Assembly (NCBI GenBank): GCA_046350455.1
Contig: JAXMAM010000012.1
Location: forward strand, 1-64,000
From: CAZXGD01 sp046350455
GTDB taxonomy: Bacteria > Planctomycetota > Phycisphaerae > Phycisphaerales > SM1A02
Direction of reading: 5' to 3'
Length of the DNA: 64,000 nucleotides
Part shown: piece by piece, positions 23,480-33,545 of the stretch
How positions within the stretch are numbered: position 1 is the first letter of the stretch
Layout of the letters: every line of letters starts with the position of its first letter
Program-made: the position numbers and the translations under genes
The notes under the pieces: model-generated
Told to the model about the DNA's origin: nothing
What the model saw: only the letters and a program-made list of their open reading frames with translations
Database searches by the model: none

Positions 23480-25607
23480 ATGGGATCGCCCTCCTCCACG
23501 TCTGCGGCGCCCACTCCGCGCAATCGGTGGGTGGTCCGGCACATCTGGCGCGCCTTCCCAGAGCTGGACACCTACTCCGACGACGAGTGCCGCACCTTTG
23601 TCCGCGCTGTGCGGCGCGAGCGCATCCTGACCGCCATTCGCGCGCTGCTGCTGGCTGCTGCCCCGACCACCGCTGTGGTGGGCGGAATGATCATCGCGGC
23701 GGTGGTCTACGAGTGGCTGGAGACGTACTCGCTCTCCGAGTCCGTACTTGGGTCCACGTTGCAGCTGACCGCTGTAGGCCTCAGCATGGCTGCAGTTGGA
23801 CTGGTGTCCGCACTCACCTGTCTGGTCCTCCGCGACTGGCTGCTGCGGCGCCGTCTGCGCGCGGTGCTGGACGTGGGTGGACACTGCCGCGGGTGCGGGT
23901 ATTCGTTCATCGGGTTGATCATTCCAGAATCGCTCCGCATCCGCTGCCCAGAGTGCGGGATGGAAAGCACGGTGGATGGCAGCTTGACGCTGCTGTCGCG
24001 CGGGCCTGATGGGACCGCCGTGGGTGCGCGACGCGTGGTGATCAAGGAACACCCGCCCTTCTGGACGCGCGAGCGCATCCGCTGGTGGTTGCGGACTGCG
24101 GGCATTGCGACAGCCATTGTGCTTGCGCCCGTGCTGCTTGGACTGGGCGTGCTGGAGTACGCCGCACGCACCCGAGCGGCCCGTGCAGCGGCGGACATGC
24201 CCGCGCCCGAAGAGTTCACGGCCATCCTTGCGTCTGCCCATCCGCGCGCCACGCTCACCAAGGCGCCGCAGTTCATGGAGCTATGCACACGCGTGTGCAG
24301 CGACATGATGGACCTTGCGCCTCGGAGCGAGCAGACGGATGCGCTGGGGCAGCCAGCGCCGGCGTGGCGAGATCCGAACTTTGTCGCCATCCTGCCTGAC
24401 TACGACGTGCGGAAGATCCTGGAAGCAGATGGGGACGAGAGGTTATCCAGGCGCAGGCTGGAGGAAGAGGCTGCGGAGGCATGGGCTTCGACGCTGCTGG
24501 TCCGCGCGGAGGAGGCAGGCACTTTCCGACGCATGAAGGCGAGCGTGGATCAACTGCCATACGAGGTGCGGGACGCACAGCTGACCTCGGAAGCGCTCCT
24601 TGGCTACCGCCTGGACTACATGGGATCCACTCGGCGCATCTGCCTTGCTCTGTGCGCGCGGGCTCGCCTGGCTGTAGCGCGCGGAGACACTGCGACAGCA
24701 GAGGAGAGCCTGACGCTGGCGCTGCAGATCGCCAACCTCGCGGCAGAGCAGTCGTTTCGGATCGAAGGCATGGTTGCCTCCCACCTCCGAGGGCTGGTGT
24801 TCACCACAGTGCAGCGCTGGCTGCTCTCCCATCCAACAGCGCTGGAACTGGAGGCTGTCGAGCGCATCATGCGCGCTCCAGGGCCGCGGGGTGACGCCAT
24901 GCTGCAGTTTGACTTTGAGGCCCTTCAGGCGCGCGGCCTTCTCAGCACTGTCTTCTCAGATCACGACACGATTCGACGGCTGCTGATCACCGGGGACATG
25001 GATGTCTCGCGGTTGAGGTTTGGAAATCAGGCCATCATCAAGGATGCAGGCACCTGGGAGGACAACAAGGCCGAAGTGATGAACAGCCTCAACGCTTGGC
25101 GTGCTGCAGCCTCTGGCCCGCCATCTGCCATGGGTACTTCTTCCACAGCTGCCACGGTTCGCGGGCCAGTTGGATTCGCACTGAACTTCTTTCGCGTGCC
25201 GGGCAGCAATCCAGTCCTAACTGAACACGCAGAAGTCACGATGCGCAGCACCATCGCCGCCATGGTGGCACTGGAGCGCTGGCGCCTTCGCCACGGCCAG
25301 TATCCAGACACGCTGGATGCGCTGGTGCCAGAGGTGGTTCCTGCTGTGCCGCTTGACCCATGGTCTGAGCAGCCGATGGGCTACCGCAGGCTGGACCCTG
25401 CATCCGACATCATGCAGCTGCCCTACCTGCTCTACTCGCATGGCCTGCGCGGGAAGCCAGGCACGGGCCCTGAGTATGACCCCAGCGCGCCTCTCTCGCG
25501 ACGTGCGCGAGCCTGCCCAGATGGGTCAAGCCAACTACCACTTGAACCTGCATCTTTCCCTTCCGCGCGGGCACGCAGGAAAGCCCTCGCCGAGCCCCAC
25601 GCCATAG
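23480..25607 (+). CDS. Zinc-ribbon membrane protein, array member 1 (3' frameshift)
   Basis: About 708 codons. Order: an N-terminal motif, WVVRHIWRAFPELDTYSDDE (17-36); two membrane segments (about 52-77 and 93-117); a basic RDWLLRRRLR; a zinc ribbon with C136, C139, C156 and C159 (CRGCGY, CPECG); a third membrane segment (about 205-226); a helical domain of about 370 residues; and a tail with ALERWRLRHGQYPDTLDALV and a PLDPWS motif. The family is not one I can name. Near 25490 the frame shifts: by comparison with member 2 the true end is NYHLNLHLSLPRG to the stop at 25607. Read literally, the frame runs on into member 2 as a false 900-residue fusion. A TACCCT box lies at 23436-23441. Confidence 0.75.
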
Positions 25608-25625
25608 GTTGGTCCGCGCTGTATT

Positions 25626-27734
25626 GTGCCGGCCCACACGCCCCAACCTCGACTCCTTGCAGCGCCGTCGCTGGCTGGTTCGGGACATCTGGCGCCTTTC
25701 CCGGTTTCGATCCATTCACGGACCAGGAGTGCCGCGCGTTTGTGCAGGCGGCTCGGAAGCTGCGGTTCTTGACCGTGGTGCGCGCGGTGCTGCTGGTGGC
25801 TGCGCCTGTCACAGCCGCCATGGGTGTGCTGGTCGCCCTTCCAGTGGTCTCGGCCCTTGTGCTCCGAGTCGCGAAGGGAAGCCTCCGGACAGGTTCTGCA
25901 GCCCATTTTGTGATCGTGCTTGCCGGCATGGCCATCGCTGGAGTGGTTCCCCCTGCCCTCTGTCTGGCGCTCCGCGACTGGCTGCTGCAGCACCGGATTC
26001 GCACCGTGCTGATGGGCGGGCGCTGCCCTGGCCGGCTGTACCCCTGGTGGGCCTGGTCATTCCAGAGTCGTTGCACATTCCGTGCCCAGAGTGCGGCACG
26101 CAGTGCAGGTGGATGGCAGCCTGACGGAGTCTTCACGCCGCGCCGACAGTGAAGGCGCGGGCACCACGCTGGTGGTGGCTAAGGAGCACAGCGGGTACTG
26201 GACTCGCGAACGCGCTCGACAGTGGCTTCGCAGAGGCGCCGTTGCAATGGCGGTCATCCTGGCTCCCATGGTGGTGTACGCAGGGGTCATTGAGTACAGC
26301 GCGCACTCGCAGGCATGGAAGGCAGCAGCAGACATGCCTGCACCAGCGGACCTGACTGCCGTGCTGGCAGCTGGCCGCCCTGGAGCGACGCTGACAGCAA
26401 CCCCGCTGGTGATGCAAGTGTGCAGCGAAGCTGGCCGTGACCTGCTGCGGGAACGGCCCACTACGCAGGCGCCCGGAGTGTTTCAGGCGCCTGCTCCACC
26501 CTTCTTTGCTGGAGTGCTCCCGGACCTGAACGCTGATAGTGCGGAACCTCCGGCGGATGGGCGTGACTACCAGCGCGAGATGCAGAAGGAAAGGACAGAA
26601 CGTGCCACGCGCTACCTTGCCGCGGCTGACGCTGCCGGGGTGTTCCCAGCGCTGCAGAAGCAAGTCGAACAGCTTCCATATGAAGTCCGCGACACACGCC
26701 AGCCGGTGGAAACGCTGATTTCACAGTCGCTGCCCTATGCAAGGTACGTCCATGACCTGTGCGCCGCGCTGTGCGCCCGTGCTCGCATGGCCATCTCGCA
26801 GCGCGACACTGCCAAAGCCGAGGAGAGCCTGACGCTTGCCCTGCTGCTCTGCAATCGGATGGCAGAGCAGCCGCTGGCCATGGAGGCTCGTGAATCCGCC
26901 AACAACCGGCACGATGTGCGCGTCACCTTGCAGCGCTGGCTGATGTCTGCGCCCTCTGCAAAGGAAGTTGACGCCGTGGAGCGCATCATGCAGGTTCCGG
27001 GGCCGCGCGGGGATGCGCAGCTGCACACGGCTGTGGCTGAACTGTGTGCGCGCGCGGCGCTGGCTGAGGCCTATCAAGACGTCGCAGCATCACGCCGGGT
27101 GGCGTGGGGCGGGGCCGTGCAGCCCGTAGGTCCGCTGCGTGGGTGGCAGCCCATCGAGCGTCCCGGCACGTGGGAGGACAATCGGTCTGCGCTCACTTCC
27201 ATGCAGCACGTCATTCGCGACATCGCAAAGGCACCCCGTGCTGATCGCATGACGGTCCTTTCAACATGGAGCAACGCTCCAGCAGGAAAGGCCGTGATCG
27301 GCTTGTCTGGAGCCACGTTTGCGCGCAGTTGCTTTCCGTACTGTGGCATCTCCCTTGAATCCCCAGAGCACGACGACTTCACTGACTGCGCCACCATCAA
27401 CACCATGGTGGCGCTGGAGAGGTGGCGCCTTCAGCACGGCAGCTATCCGGCTGCGCTTGAGCAACTGGTGCCAACGCTGCTCACTGCTGTGCCAGTGGAT
27501 CCCTGGTCCAACCTGCCCATGGGGTACCGCTGGCTGGATCTCCGTGCAGACGCCATGGACCCGCCCTATCTGCTGTACTCGCATGGATTCGTCAAAGAGG
27601 CTGGCGACGGCCCGAAGTGGAACCCGACGCGTCCGCTGGGCGCCCGCAAGCATGCAGGATGGCTCGGTTCACCCAACTGCATCCTGAACTTCCACACCGC
27701 CATCCCACGAAGTGCGGAGCAGCCCGCACCGTAG
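25626..27734 (+). pseudogene. Zinc-ribbon membrane protein, array member 2, frameshifted
   Basis: The same architecture as member 1, in pieces. The GTG at 25626 opens MPAHTPQP, matching member 4's MPEHTPP. The frame then changes before RRRWLVRDIWR (25670s), again at 25693 where a GC pair seems missing (AFPGFDPFTDQE follows), again near 26033 inside the zinc ribbon (only the second knuckle, IPCPECG, is clean), and near 26095. From there to 27734 the frame is open for over 540 codons: VQVDGSLTESS, a membrane segment, the helical domain, ALERWRLQHGSYPAALEQLV and VPVDPWSNLPMGYR. Decay or sequence error are both possible; the long intact 3' part favours a recent event or error. Confidence 0.7.
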
Positions 27735-27909
27735 CCTGCCCTTGCGGTGACGAAACTCTCGCCACCATCAGCAGAGACAGCACCACATCCGGGCGAACAG
27801 GTAGTGGCCCCAGAGCACACTCTGGCACGCGGCACCGTGACCACCCTCGCTGAATCGCGGTGCAACACCCCATGCCCGCCATCCGTAGACAACTGCGGAT
27901 CGCTTCGCC

Positions 27910-29910
27910 ATGACTCCGGACGGGAACATCACCACCGCGGCCTCGTGTGCCCTTTCTGCCAAGAGCACCTCATTTCCGGTGCCAGTCCGACGACGCTTCT
28001 GGCAACGCTGGTTGGTGCGCGACATTTGGCGCACGTTTCCAGAGCTGGACCCCTTTCCGGATGATGCGTGCGCTGCCCTGGTGCAGATGACGCGCCACAG
28101 CGCTGCATACCAGTGCGCACGGCTGCTTGGCGCTGTGCTCACCGCCTTCTTGGCTGCCGCAGCGGCGTGGAAGACGGCGCTCTGGCTCATGACCAACGAT
28201 GGCTTCGAGTTCCTTCACCAGGCTGGTCTGCACAACAATGCAACCCAGATGATTGGCGCCGCAGCGCTGCTGGCGGCTGCCACCGCAGTGCCCCTGCTGC
28301 TGGGACGACTGTTTGCGCACGCACTCCTTCATGATCGCTTGGCCAGAGTGCTTCGGTTTGACGGCCGATGCCGGCAGTGCGGCTATTCACTGCTGGGCCT
28401 GGAACTCAGCCAGACCATGGAGCTGCCGTGCCCAGAATGCGGCCATGTTGCCGTGGTGGACCACGCCCTGGCTGCGTTGGTAAGCAACCGGCACGCGAAT
28501 GGGGCTCCAGCGCTCAAGCGCAGTGCAGACGCTTCCAGCATTGTGTGCGTGTTTCGCCCCGACACCACGTGGCAACGTCAGCGTGATCTGCGCCTCGCCA
28601 AGAGGGCGCTTGTGCTGCTTGGGATTGCAATGATCCCCTTTGCTGCCATCGCCCTGATCCTTGGCGCGTGGCTGTGGTTCAGCATCAGCATGGCATCTGC
28701 AGCTTCGCCTCCACCAGAGGCCTACCGTGCAGCCGTGCGGCCACATCTCCATGGGCTGGCGCTCTCCGACGGCTGCAGCTGGTCCAAGGACGCAGCCTCC
28801 ATCCGCAGTGCGTGGACTTGGATCTACGAGTCAGAGACGCAGAACGTTCCGTCATACTTGCGGCCAGGGATCACAGCGTTTGACATCCCATCACGGCGGT
28901 GGCTTGGGAGCCCACCACGAAATGACACAAGCTGTTGGGCACCAGGCTCGGAGCAGCTCCAGTACAGAATTACTTCCGCGGCCCTTCTTTATCTCTTTGA
29001 CGAGCGGCATGCAAGCACGCTGGCACCCGCGGTGGCTGCCACGCCGCTCCAGCTTGACCGCGGCTGGCTGGACCCAACAGACGCAGCGGCCGCTGCCCAT
29101 GCGGCCGATGCCGCTGATGCTCTCCGCGTGACAGCTGAGCGATGCGAGAGCATGATGCGCCTGGCAACGGCGTATGGGAAGATGGATCTGGCGCAGCTTG
29201 CGCTGAATGCAGGCCTGCAGTGCACCACGCACCTGAGCTGCCAGCCCGCGCCACAGGTGTACGAGCGCGCTGCAGAGCTCAGCCATCTCTTTGCCATGGA
29301 CATTGTGGAGTGGCTGACACGGGAGCCAACCCAAGCACCCCTGGATGCCCTGCAGCACGCGTGGGAGCAGCACAGCGCCCTGCGCGATCCGCTCCTGGTC
29401 ATTGAGTGGGCCACGCTGGACCACCAGCGACAGGTGTGCAATGATCTGGCGCGCGTGGACGTGCTGCTGAACTCCCTTCTGGGGCCCATTCCCGCAGGCG
29501 CGCCTGGTGGTGGATCGCAGCGGCTTGGCACCATTGAGCACAACGTGGAAACGCTGCAACAGCAGCGCTTGTCTGCGCTCAACGCAATCCGGCAACAGGC
29601 GGTTCCCACCGATCGGCTTCAGCCCACCTCCGCATCCAACACCGTAGCACCACTGCCCAGCATCCTTGCAGGCCGTTTTGCCGATGTGCTGCCCAGGGTG
29701 GCCACAGCCTGGGCGCAGCATTGCGAAGACCGCCAGACCATGCCGGTTCACTTTGCGCTGGCAAGGTTCAGGCGCGCCATCGGCCACTACCCCACTGACC
29801 TGCGAGACCTGGTGCCCCAGTACCTCTCTTCGCTTCCAGACCTGACCACTGCCGACGGCCTGGCACGGCACTACACACTGTCTGGCGACCGCTACGCCTT
29901 CTCACCGTAA
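27910..29910 (+). CDS. Zinc-ribbon membrane protein, array member 3
   Basis: 666 residues, the most diverged full-length member. RWLVRDIWRTFPELDPFPDD (33-52) is the shared N-terminal motif. Two membrane segments (about 72-95 and 115-135) precede a zinc ribbon with C154, C157, C174 and C177 (CRQCGY, CPECG). A third membrane segment is near 235-260. The large helical domain aligns poorly with members 1 and 4. The end keeps FALARFRRAIGHYPTDLRDL, a worn version of the family tail, but lacks the DPWS motif. The 175 bases before it hold no gene. Confidence 0.78.
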   Translation: MTPDGNITTAASCALSAKSTSFPVPVRRRFWQRWLVRDIWRTFPELDPFPDDACAALVQMTRHSAAYQCARLLGAVLTAFLAAAAAWKTALWLMTNDGFEFLHQAGLHNNATQMIGAAALLAAATAVPLLLGRLFAHALLHDRLARVLRFDGRCRQCGYSLLGLELSQTMELPCPECGHVAVVDHALAALVSNRHANGAPALKRSADASSIVCVFRPDTTWQRQRDLRLAKRALVLLGIAMIPFAAIALILGAWLWFSISMASAASPPPEAYRAAVRPHLHGLALSDGCSWSKDAASIRSAWTWIYESETQNVPSYLRPGITAFDIPSRRWLGSPPRNDTSCWAPGSEQLQYRITSAALLYLFDERHASTLAPAVAATPLQLDRGWLDPTDAAAAAHAADAADALRVTAERCESMMRLATAYGKMDLAQLALNAGLQCTTHLSCQPAPQVYERAAELSHLFAMDIVEWLTREPTQAPLDALQHAWEQHSALRDPLLVIEWATLDHQRQVCNDLARVDVLLNSLLGPIPAGAPGGGSQRLGTIEHNVETLQQQRLSALNAIRQQAVPTDRLQPTSASNTVAPLPSILAGRFADVLPRVATAWAQHCEDRQTMPVHFALARFRRAIGHYPTDLRDLVPQYLSSLPDLTTADGLARHYTLSGDRYAFSP

Positions 29911-29923
29911 ACTTCCCAGCGCT

Positions 29924-31954
29924 GTGCCTGAGCACACGCCACCCTCCGCGGACACCCGGGCCCCGGGCATCGCGCCAGACCAGCCGCCAGCGCGCCCCAA
30001 GCGGCGCGCTCCGCGCTGGGTGGCCCGACGAATCTGGCGCGCCTTCCCAGAGCTGGATGACTACACCGACAAGGAGTGCGTGGCCTTCATCCGCGCGGCG
30101 CGCCGGGGATGGCGGCGCCGGATCGCGCGCCTGATGCTCTTTGTGCTGGGCGCCGGCGCTGCGTTTGGCGGCGGGTTTGCAGGCATTGGGCTGGTGATGC
30201 TGCTTGATGGCGATCCGCGCAGTGTCCGCGGCGGACCCAGTGAAGCACTGATGATGACCATCGCGTTCACCAGCATGGTGGTCGGAATCGGCGGTGCCAC
30301 AAGCGTGGTCATGCTGGTGCGCGACTGGCTGTTGCAGCGGTGGATCCGGCACATTCTGGGCACTCGTGGCCGCTGTGGGTCGTGCGGCTACTCGTTTGTG
30401 GGGTTGGTCATTCCAGACTCCTGCAGGCTGCTGTGCCCGGAATGCGGAGTGGAAGGCAGAGTTGATGCGTCGCTCACCGTGCTGACGCGCGCGGACGCGC
30501 AGCCCGTCCGCACGGTGACGCATGAGCAACCGGTGTACTGGACCCGCATCCGCGTGCGCACCTGGCTCCGCTGTGTTGGCGTGGCCGCGGCTGCTTGCGT
30601 TGCAGCGCTGCTGGTGCTGGTAGGCGTGATGGAGTACCGCGTGTACTCGCATGTGGCGCAAGCGCGCGCTGACATGCCCACTAGCCAGGACTTCAGCGCA
30701 CTCCTGCAAGAGATGCGGCCTGGCGCGCGGCTCACCCCGCAGCCCCTGGTTCAGCAGCGTGCCACCGAGACCGCCAGTGCGCTGAAGAGCTTGGAGGCAA
30801 GCGCGCAGTCGGGCATGGAAAAAGCCTTGCCACTTGGCCCCTTGTTCATGTATGAGTCCGTCGTCCCCAGTTCGCGTGATGCTGCAGAGATAGAGGACAT
30901 GACAAAGCGCTCTTCGGGAACGGCCGCGGCCTACCGAGCCCTGGCACTGAAGGTGCTGACAGAAGCTGAGAGTGCAGGCGTGTGGAAGGCGCTCCGGGCT
31001 GCGCTGCTGGAAACCTACGAAGTCAGGGATATGGCGCTTCCGCCGGAGCAGATCTACACCGCGCCTATTGACTACCTTTCGCCCGCGCGGTTCATTGCAG
31101 ACGCGCTGTGCGCTCGCGCTCGCCTGGCCGTTTCGCGCCACGATGGAGCCGTTGCAGCGGAGAGTCTGTCCACGTTGCAGTTGCTGGCCCGCCATGTTGG
31201 CGAACAGCCGCTCCCATTGGAGTTGCTGAGTGGAAGCGCCCTGCAGGTTCGGACGAACGACACGCTGCAGCGCTGGCTGATGTCCAAGCCAACCGCCGAG
31301 GAGCTGGACCTCATCGAGCAATCGTGCGTGCCCCTGGCCATCCGTGGCGATCCCACGCTGCGAATCCGGTATGAAAGCCTGTGCGTGCGCGCCTACCTGG
31401 CCTGGCTCTTCAGCAATCCGCGCTTGGTTCGCGAGCTGCTGTATCTTGGCGAACCACTCACCAGTTCAAACCCATTCGGAGCGGAGCCCCTGCGCTGGGG
31501 GACCTGGCAAGAGAATGCAGACTTCCTTTCCGAGGCGCTGGAGGACGCGCTGGAAAGCCCCATCGCAGACCTCCCGAACCAGCCTGCAGATCTGCTGAGT
31601 GCTCCGTCATTCAACGAGGACGAGCCGCCGCTGCTGGCGGAGGCGCTCACGCAGGGCGGACCTCCAGTTCTGCGCCACAACTTCTGGACCGACGTTCCTG
31701 CCATGGGCATCCGCACCATGGTGGCGCTGGAACGCTGCCGTTTGAAGCGTGGCGGGTATCCAGAGCGCCTTGAGGAGCTCGTGCCCGACTTCATGCCTGC
31801 GGTGCCCGTAGGCGAGAAAACGGGCGCGCCGCTGGGCTACAAGCGGCTGGAACCCGGCACAGATGCGCTGGAGCGGCCCTATCTGCTGTACGCGCCCGGC
31901 CGCGACGGCAAAGAGAACGGCATCCTGAATCGCAGCAATCCCATCCCACGCTGA
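29924..31954 (+). CDS. Zinc-ribbon membrane protein, array member 4
   Basis: 676 residues, intact and closest in plan to member 1. RWVARRIWRAFPELDDYTDK (31-50), membrane segments about 67-95 and 108-132, basic RDWLLQRW, zinc ribbon C151/C154/C171/C174 (CGSCGY, CPECG), third membrane segment about 215-235, then the helical domain and a tail with TMVALERCRLKRGGYPERLE and PYLLYAPGRDG. The start is a GTG. A TAAACT hexamer (29908-29913) ends ten bases upstream and contains the TAA stop of member 3, so this gene may have its own promoter. The helical domain between TM3 and the tail would lie on the opposite side of the membrane from the zinc ribbon. Confidence 0.82.
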   Translation: MPEHTPPSADTRAPGIAPDQPPARPKRRAPRWVARRIWRAFPELDDYTDKECVAFIRAARRGWRRRIARLMLFVLGAGAAFGGGFAGIGLVMLLDGDPRSVRGGPSEALMMTIAFTSMVVGIGGATSVVMLVRDWLLQRWIRHILGTRGRCGSCGYSFVGLVIPDSCRLLCPECGVEGRVDASLTVLTRADAQPVRTVTHEQPVYWTRIRVRTWLRCVGVAAAACVAALLVLVGVMEYRVYSHVAQARADMPTSQDFSALLQEMRPGARLTPQPLVQQRATETASALKSLEASAQSGMEKALPLGPLFMYESVVPSSRDAAEIEDMTKRSSGTAAAYRALALKVLTEAESAGVWKALRAALLETYEVRDMALPPEQIYTAPIDYLSPARFIADALCARARLAVSRHDGAVAAESLSTLQLLARHVGEQPLPLELLSGSALQVRTNDTLQRWLMSKPTAEELDLIEQSCVPLAIRGDPTLRIRYESLCVRAYLAWLFSNPRLVRELLYLGEPLTSSNPFGAEPLRWGTWQENADFLSEALEDALESPIADLPNQPADLLSAPSFNEDEPPLLAEALTQGGPPVLRHNFWTDVPAMGIRTMVALERCRLKRGGYPERLEELVPDFMPAVPVGEKTGAPLGYKRLEPGTDALERPYLLYAPGRDGKENGILNRSNPIPR

Positions 31955-32013
31955 AGCCGCTCGACTGCAACCTCCGTACGCCGCAGCGCCGTACACAGGT
32001 GCGGAGGAGCGCC

Positions 32014-32607
32014 ATGATTCCGGATGCGCACCAGCAGTTGCCAGTCAATCCTGCCCCGCACGCTGCGGCCTTGATCGCGCCTTCCACGCCTGCAGACCCC
32101 GGCCAGTCCGCCATCCGCTGGTTCACCTCCACAAAGCTCTGGCGCGCCTTCCCAGAGTTGGACCCGTTCAGCGACGAGCAGTGCCGGCCGGTGATCGCCG
32201 TTGTGTCGCGGTCCAACCTTGACCAGCTCTGCTGCATTGGACTGGTCTTGCTTGGCACCCTCGTCTCAGTGTTCCTGCTGGTGGGCTTCCTGCCGGTGGT
32301 GCAGCACGCCTTCAACACGCCTCAGCCACACCGGAGCTATGAACTCCCACTCGCGCTTGTGTTCGCCATCGGAATGGGCACCCTGCCCTTTGTGGGTGTC
32401 CTCCGCGTGCGCGACATGCTGATCCGCCGTCACCTCCGCAAGCTGCTCACCAGCGGCAGCGCCTGCATCCGTTGCTCGTACTCGCTGCTTGGTCTCCCCC
32501 TGGATGAACAGCACTGCGCCACCTGCCCGGAGTGCGGCACGGTGCAAGGCGTGCACAAGGCGTTTGCTTCGCTGGCCCCAGCCACCCAGCCGCCCGTCGC
32601 CAGCTAA
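32014..32607 (+). CDS. Zinc-ribbon membrane protein, array member 5, short form
   Basis: 197 residues: only the N-terminal third of the family. TKLWRAFPELDPFSDEQCRP (40-59), two membrane segments (about 74-97 and 111-131), and the zinc ribbon C151/C154/C171/C174 (CIRCSY, CPECG) are kept. The third membrane segment, helical domain and tail are missing; the protein ends about 20 residues after the ribbon. Unlike the others it has a strong GGAGGAG (32003-32009) before its ATG. It may be a designed short version or a truncated copy; the clean reading frame argues for function. It ends four bases inside the convergent hotdog gene. Confidence 0.8.
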   Translation: MIPDAHQQLPVNPAPHAAALIAPSTPADPGQSAIRWFTSTKLWRAFPELDPFSDEQCRPVIAVVSRSNLDQLCCIGLVLLGTLVSVFLLVGFLPVVQHAFNTPQPHRSYELPLALVFAIGMGTLPFVGVLRVRDMLIRRHLRKLLTSGSACIRCSYSLLGLPLDEQHCATCPECGTVQGVHKAFASLAPATQPPVAS

Positions 32608-33125
32608 TCCATCAGGTGTCCCAGCCCGCTGGCCCGCAGGATGTTGCGGAAGCTGTCGCTGAAGACAAAGTTGTGCTCTGGAAAGGCCAGGCCGCTGATG
32701 TTCTGGTCCACGTGGCTGAACAGAATCTCTGTCTCGCCAATCTTCTCCCACGTGCCAGTGCGGTGATCCATGCGCTCGATGGTGCCAGCCGTGCTGGCGC
32801 CCACAGCGTCCATGCGCTCGATGCGCGCGTCGTACCGGATGCACTGCCCCGGCACCACATCTGCTGTGATCTCTGCGCGCTGGATCTTGGCCAGGATGAC
32901 CTTCTCACGGAAGCGGCGCACGCTGCCAGCCAGGATGCCCGCAGTCTGCGCCATGCCCTCCAGCATCAGGCTGGCTGGCATGACCGGCTGCGAAGGCAGA
33001 CCCCGTGCAGCGTCCTCTGCAAAGTGCTGGTGCAGGTGCTCCTCTGCCAAGCTGACGTTCTTCACCGCCACCAGACGGCGGTCAGGCTCGAACGCCACGA
33101 TGGTGTCAATCCACATCCAGCGCAT
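32604..33125 (-). CDS. FabZ/FabA-like hotdog-fold dehydratase, second copy
   Basis: 173 residues. NVSLAEEHLHQHFAEDA followed by PVMPASLMLEGMAQTAG matches the 3-hydroxyacyl-ACP dehydratase helix region (His in HF, Glu in LEG), although a usual FPG is changed. It could dehydrate hydroxyacyl-ACP or be a non-catalytic partner. It is last in a three-gene unit with an acyl carrier protein and another hotdog protein, pointing to a dedicated acyl chain made outside the main fatty-acid set. The start is nine bases after the ACP stop. Confidence 0.8.
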   Translation of the reverse strand: MRWMWIDTIVAFEPDRRLVAVKNVSLAEEHLHQHFAEDAARGLPSQPVMPASLMLEGMAQTAGILAGSVRRFREKVILAKIQRAEITADVVPGQCIRYDARIERMDAVGASTAGTIERMDHRTGTWEKIGETEILFSHVDQNISGLAFPEHNFVFSDSFRNILRASGLGHLMD

Positions 33126-33134
33126 GAGGGGCGC

Positions 33135-33545
33135 TTACTTGGACTTGTTCAGCTTGAGCTGGATGAAGTCGCACAGGCTCTTCACCGTGAAGATCTTGGC
33201 CAGACCCTTCACGTTGCGGTCTGCGTCAAAGACAGACAGGTCCACGTGCGGCATCTTCTCCTTCAGGAGCGCCATGCCTGCATCGGTGAACCGGCCATCC
33301 TTCACATAGTCCGGGTTGCTCATCATGTTCTCTGGGAAGAGCTCACCCTGCTCGATCTTGAAGGGCTTCTCTGGGGTGCTGAACTTCTTCTCCAGCTGGA
33401 ACTGGATGTCCAGGAAGTCAATGCTCTCTGCGCCCAGGTCCTCAGTGAGGGTGGCCTCTGGGGTGATGTCCTCTGCGTCCGCCCCCAGGGCGTTCTCAAG
33501 GACTTCTGTCACCTTCTGCTCGATCTCAGAGCGTGCAATCGTCAT
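33135..33545 (-). CDS. Acyl carrier protein, long form
   Basis: 136 residues, about 55 more than standard ACP. The phosphopantetheine site is EDLGAESIDFLDIQFQLEK, with the serine in ESID (about residue 41). The extra middle part (about 58-110) is hydrophilic, and the C-terminus KIFTVKSLCDFIQLKL closes the four-helix bundle. It lies between two dehydratase-like genes; the ATG overlaps the preceding stop (ATGA, 33542-33545), so it is coupled to its probable partner enzyme. Confidence 0.88.
   Translation of the reverse strand: MTIARSEIEQKVTEVLENALGADAEDITPEATLTEDLGAESIDFLDIQFQLEKKFSTPEKPFKIEQGELFPENMMSNPDYVKDGRFTDAGMALLKEKMPHVDLSVFDADRNVKGLAKIFTVKSLCDFIQLKLNKSK

Noticed and set aside
25080..25420. 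Array tails as pseudopilin (GspG) domains
   Set aside because: The HGQYPxxLDxLVP and DPW motifs recall GspG, but there is no N-terminal prepilin signal and the tail sits at the end of a three-span membrane protein.
23357..26152. A single 931-residue open frame
   Set aside because: Its two halves match two separate paralogues; the join is explained by a frameshift near 25490 that skips the true stop at 25607.
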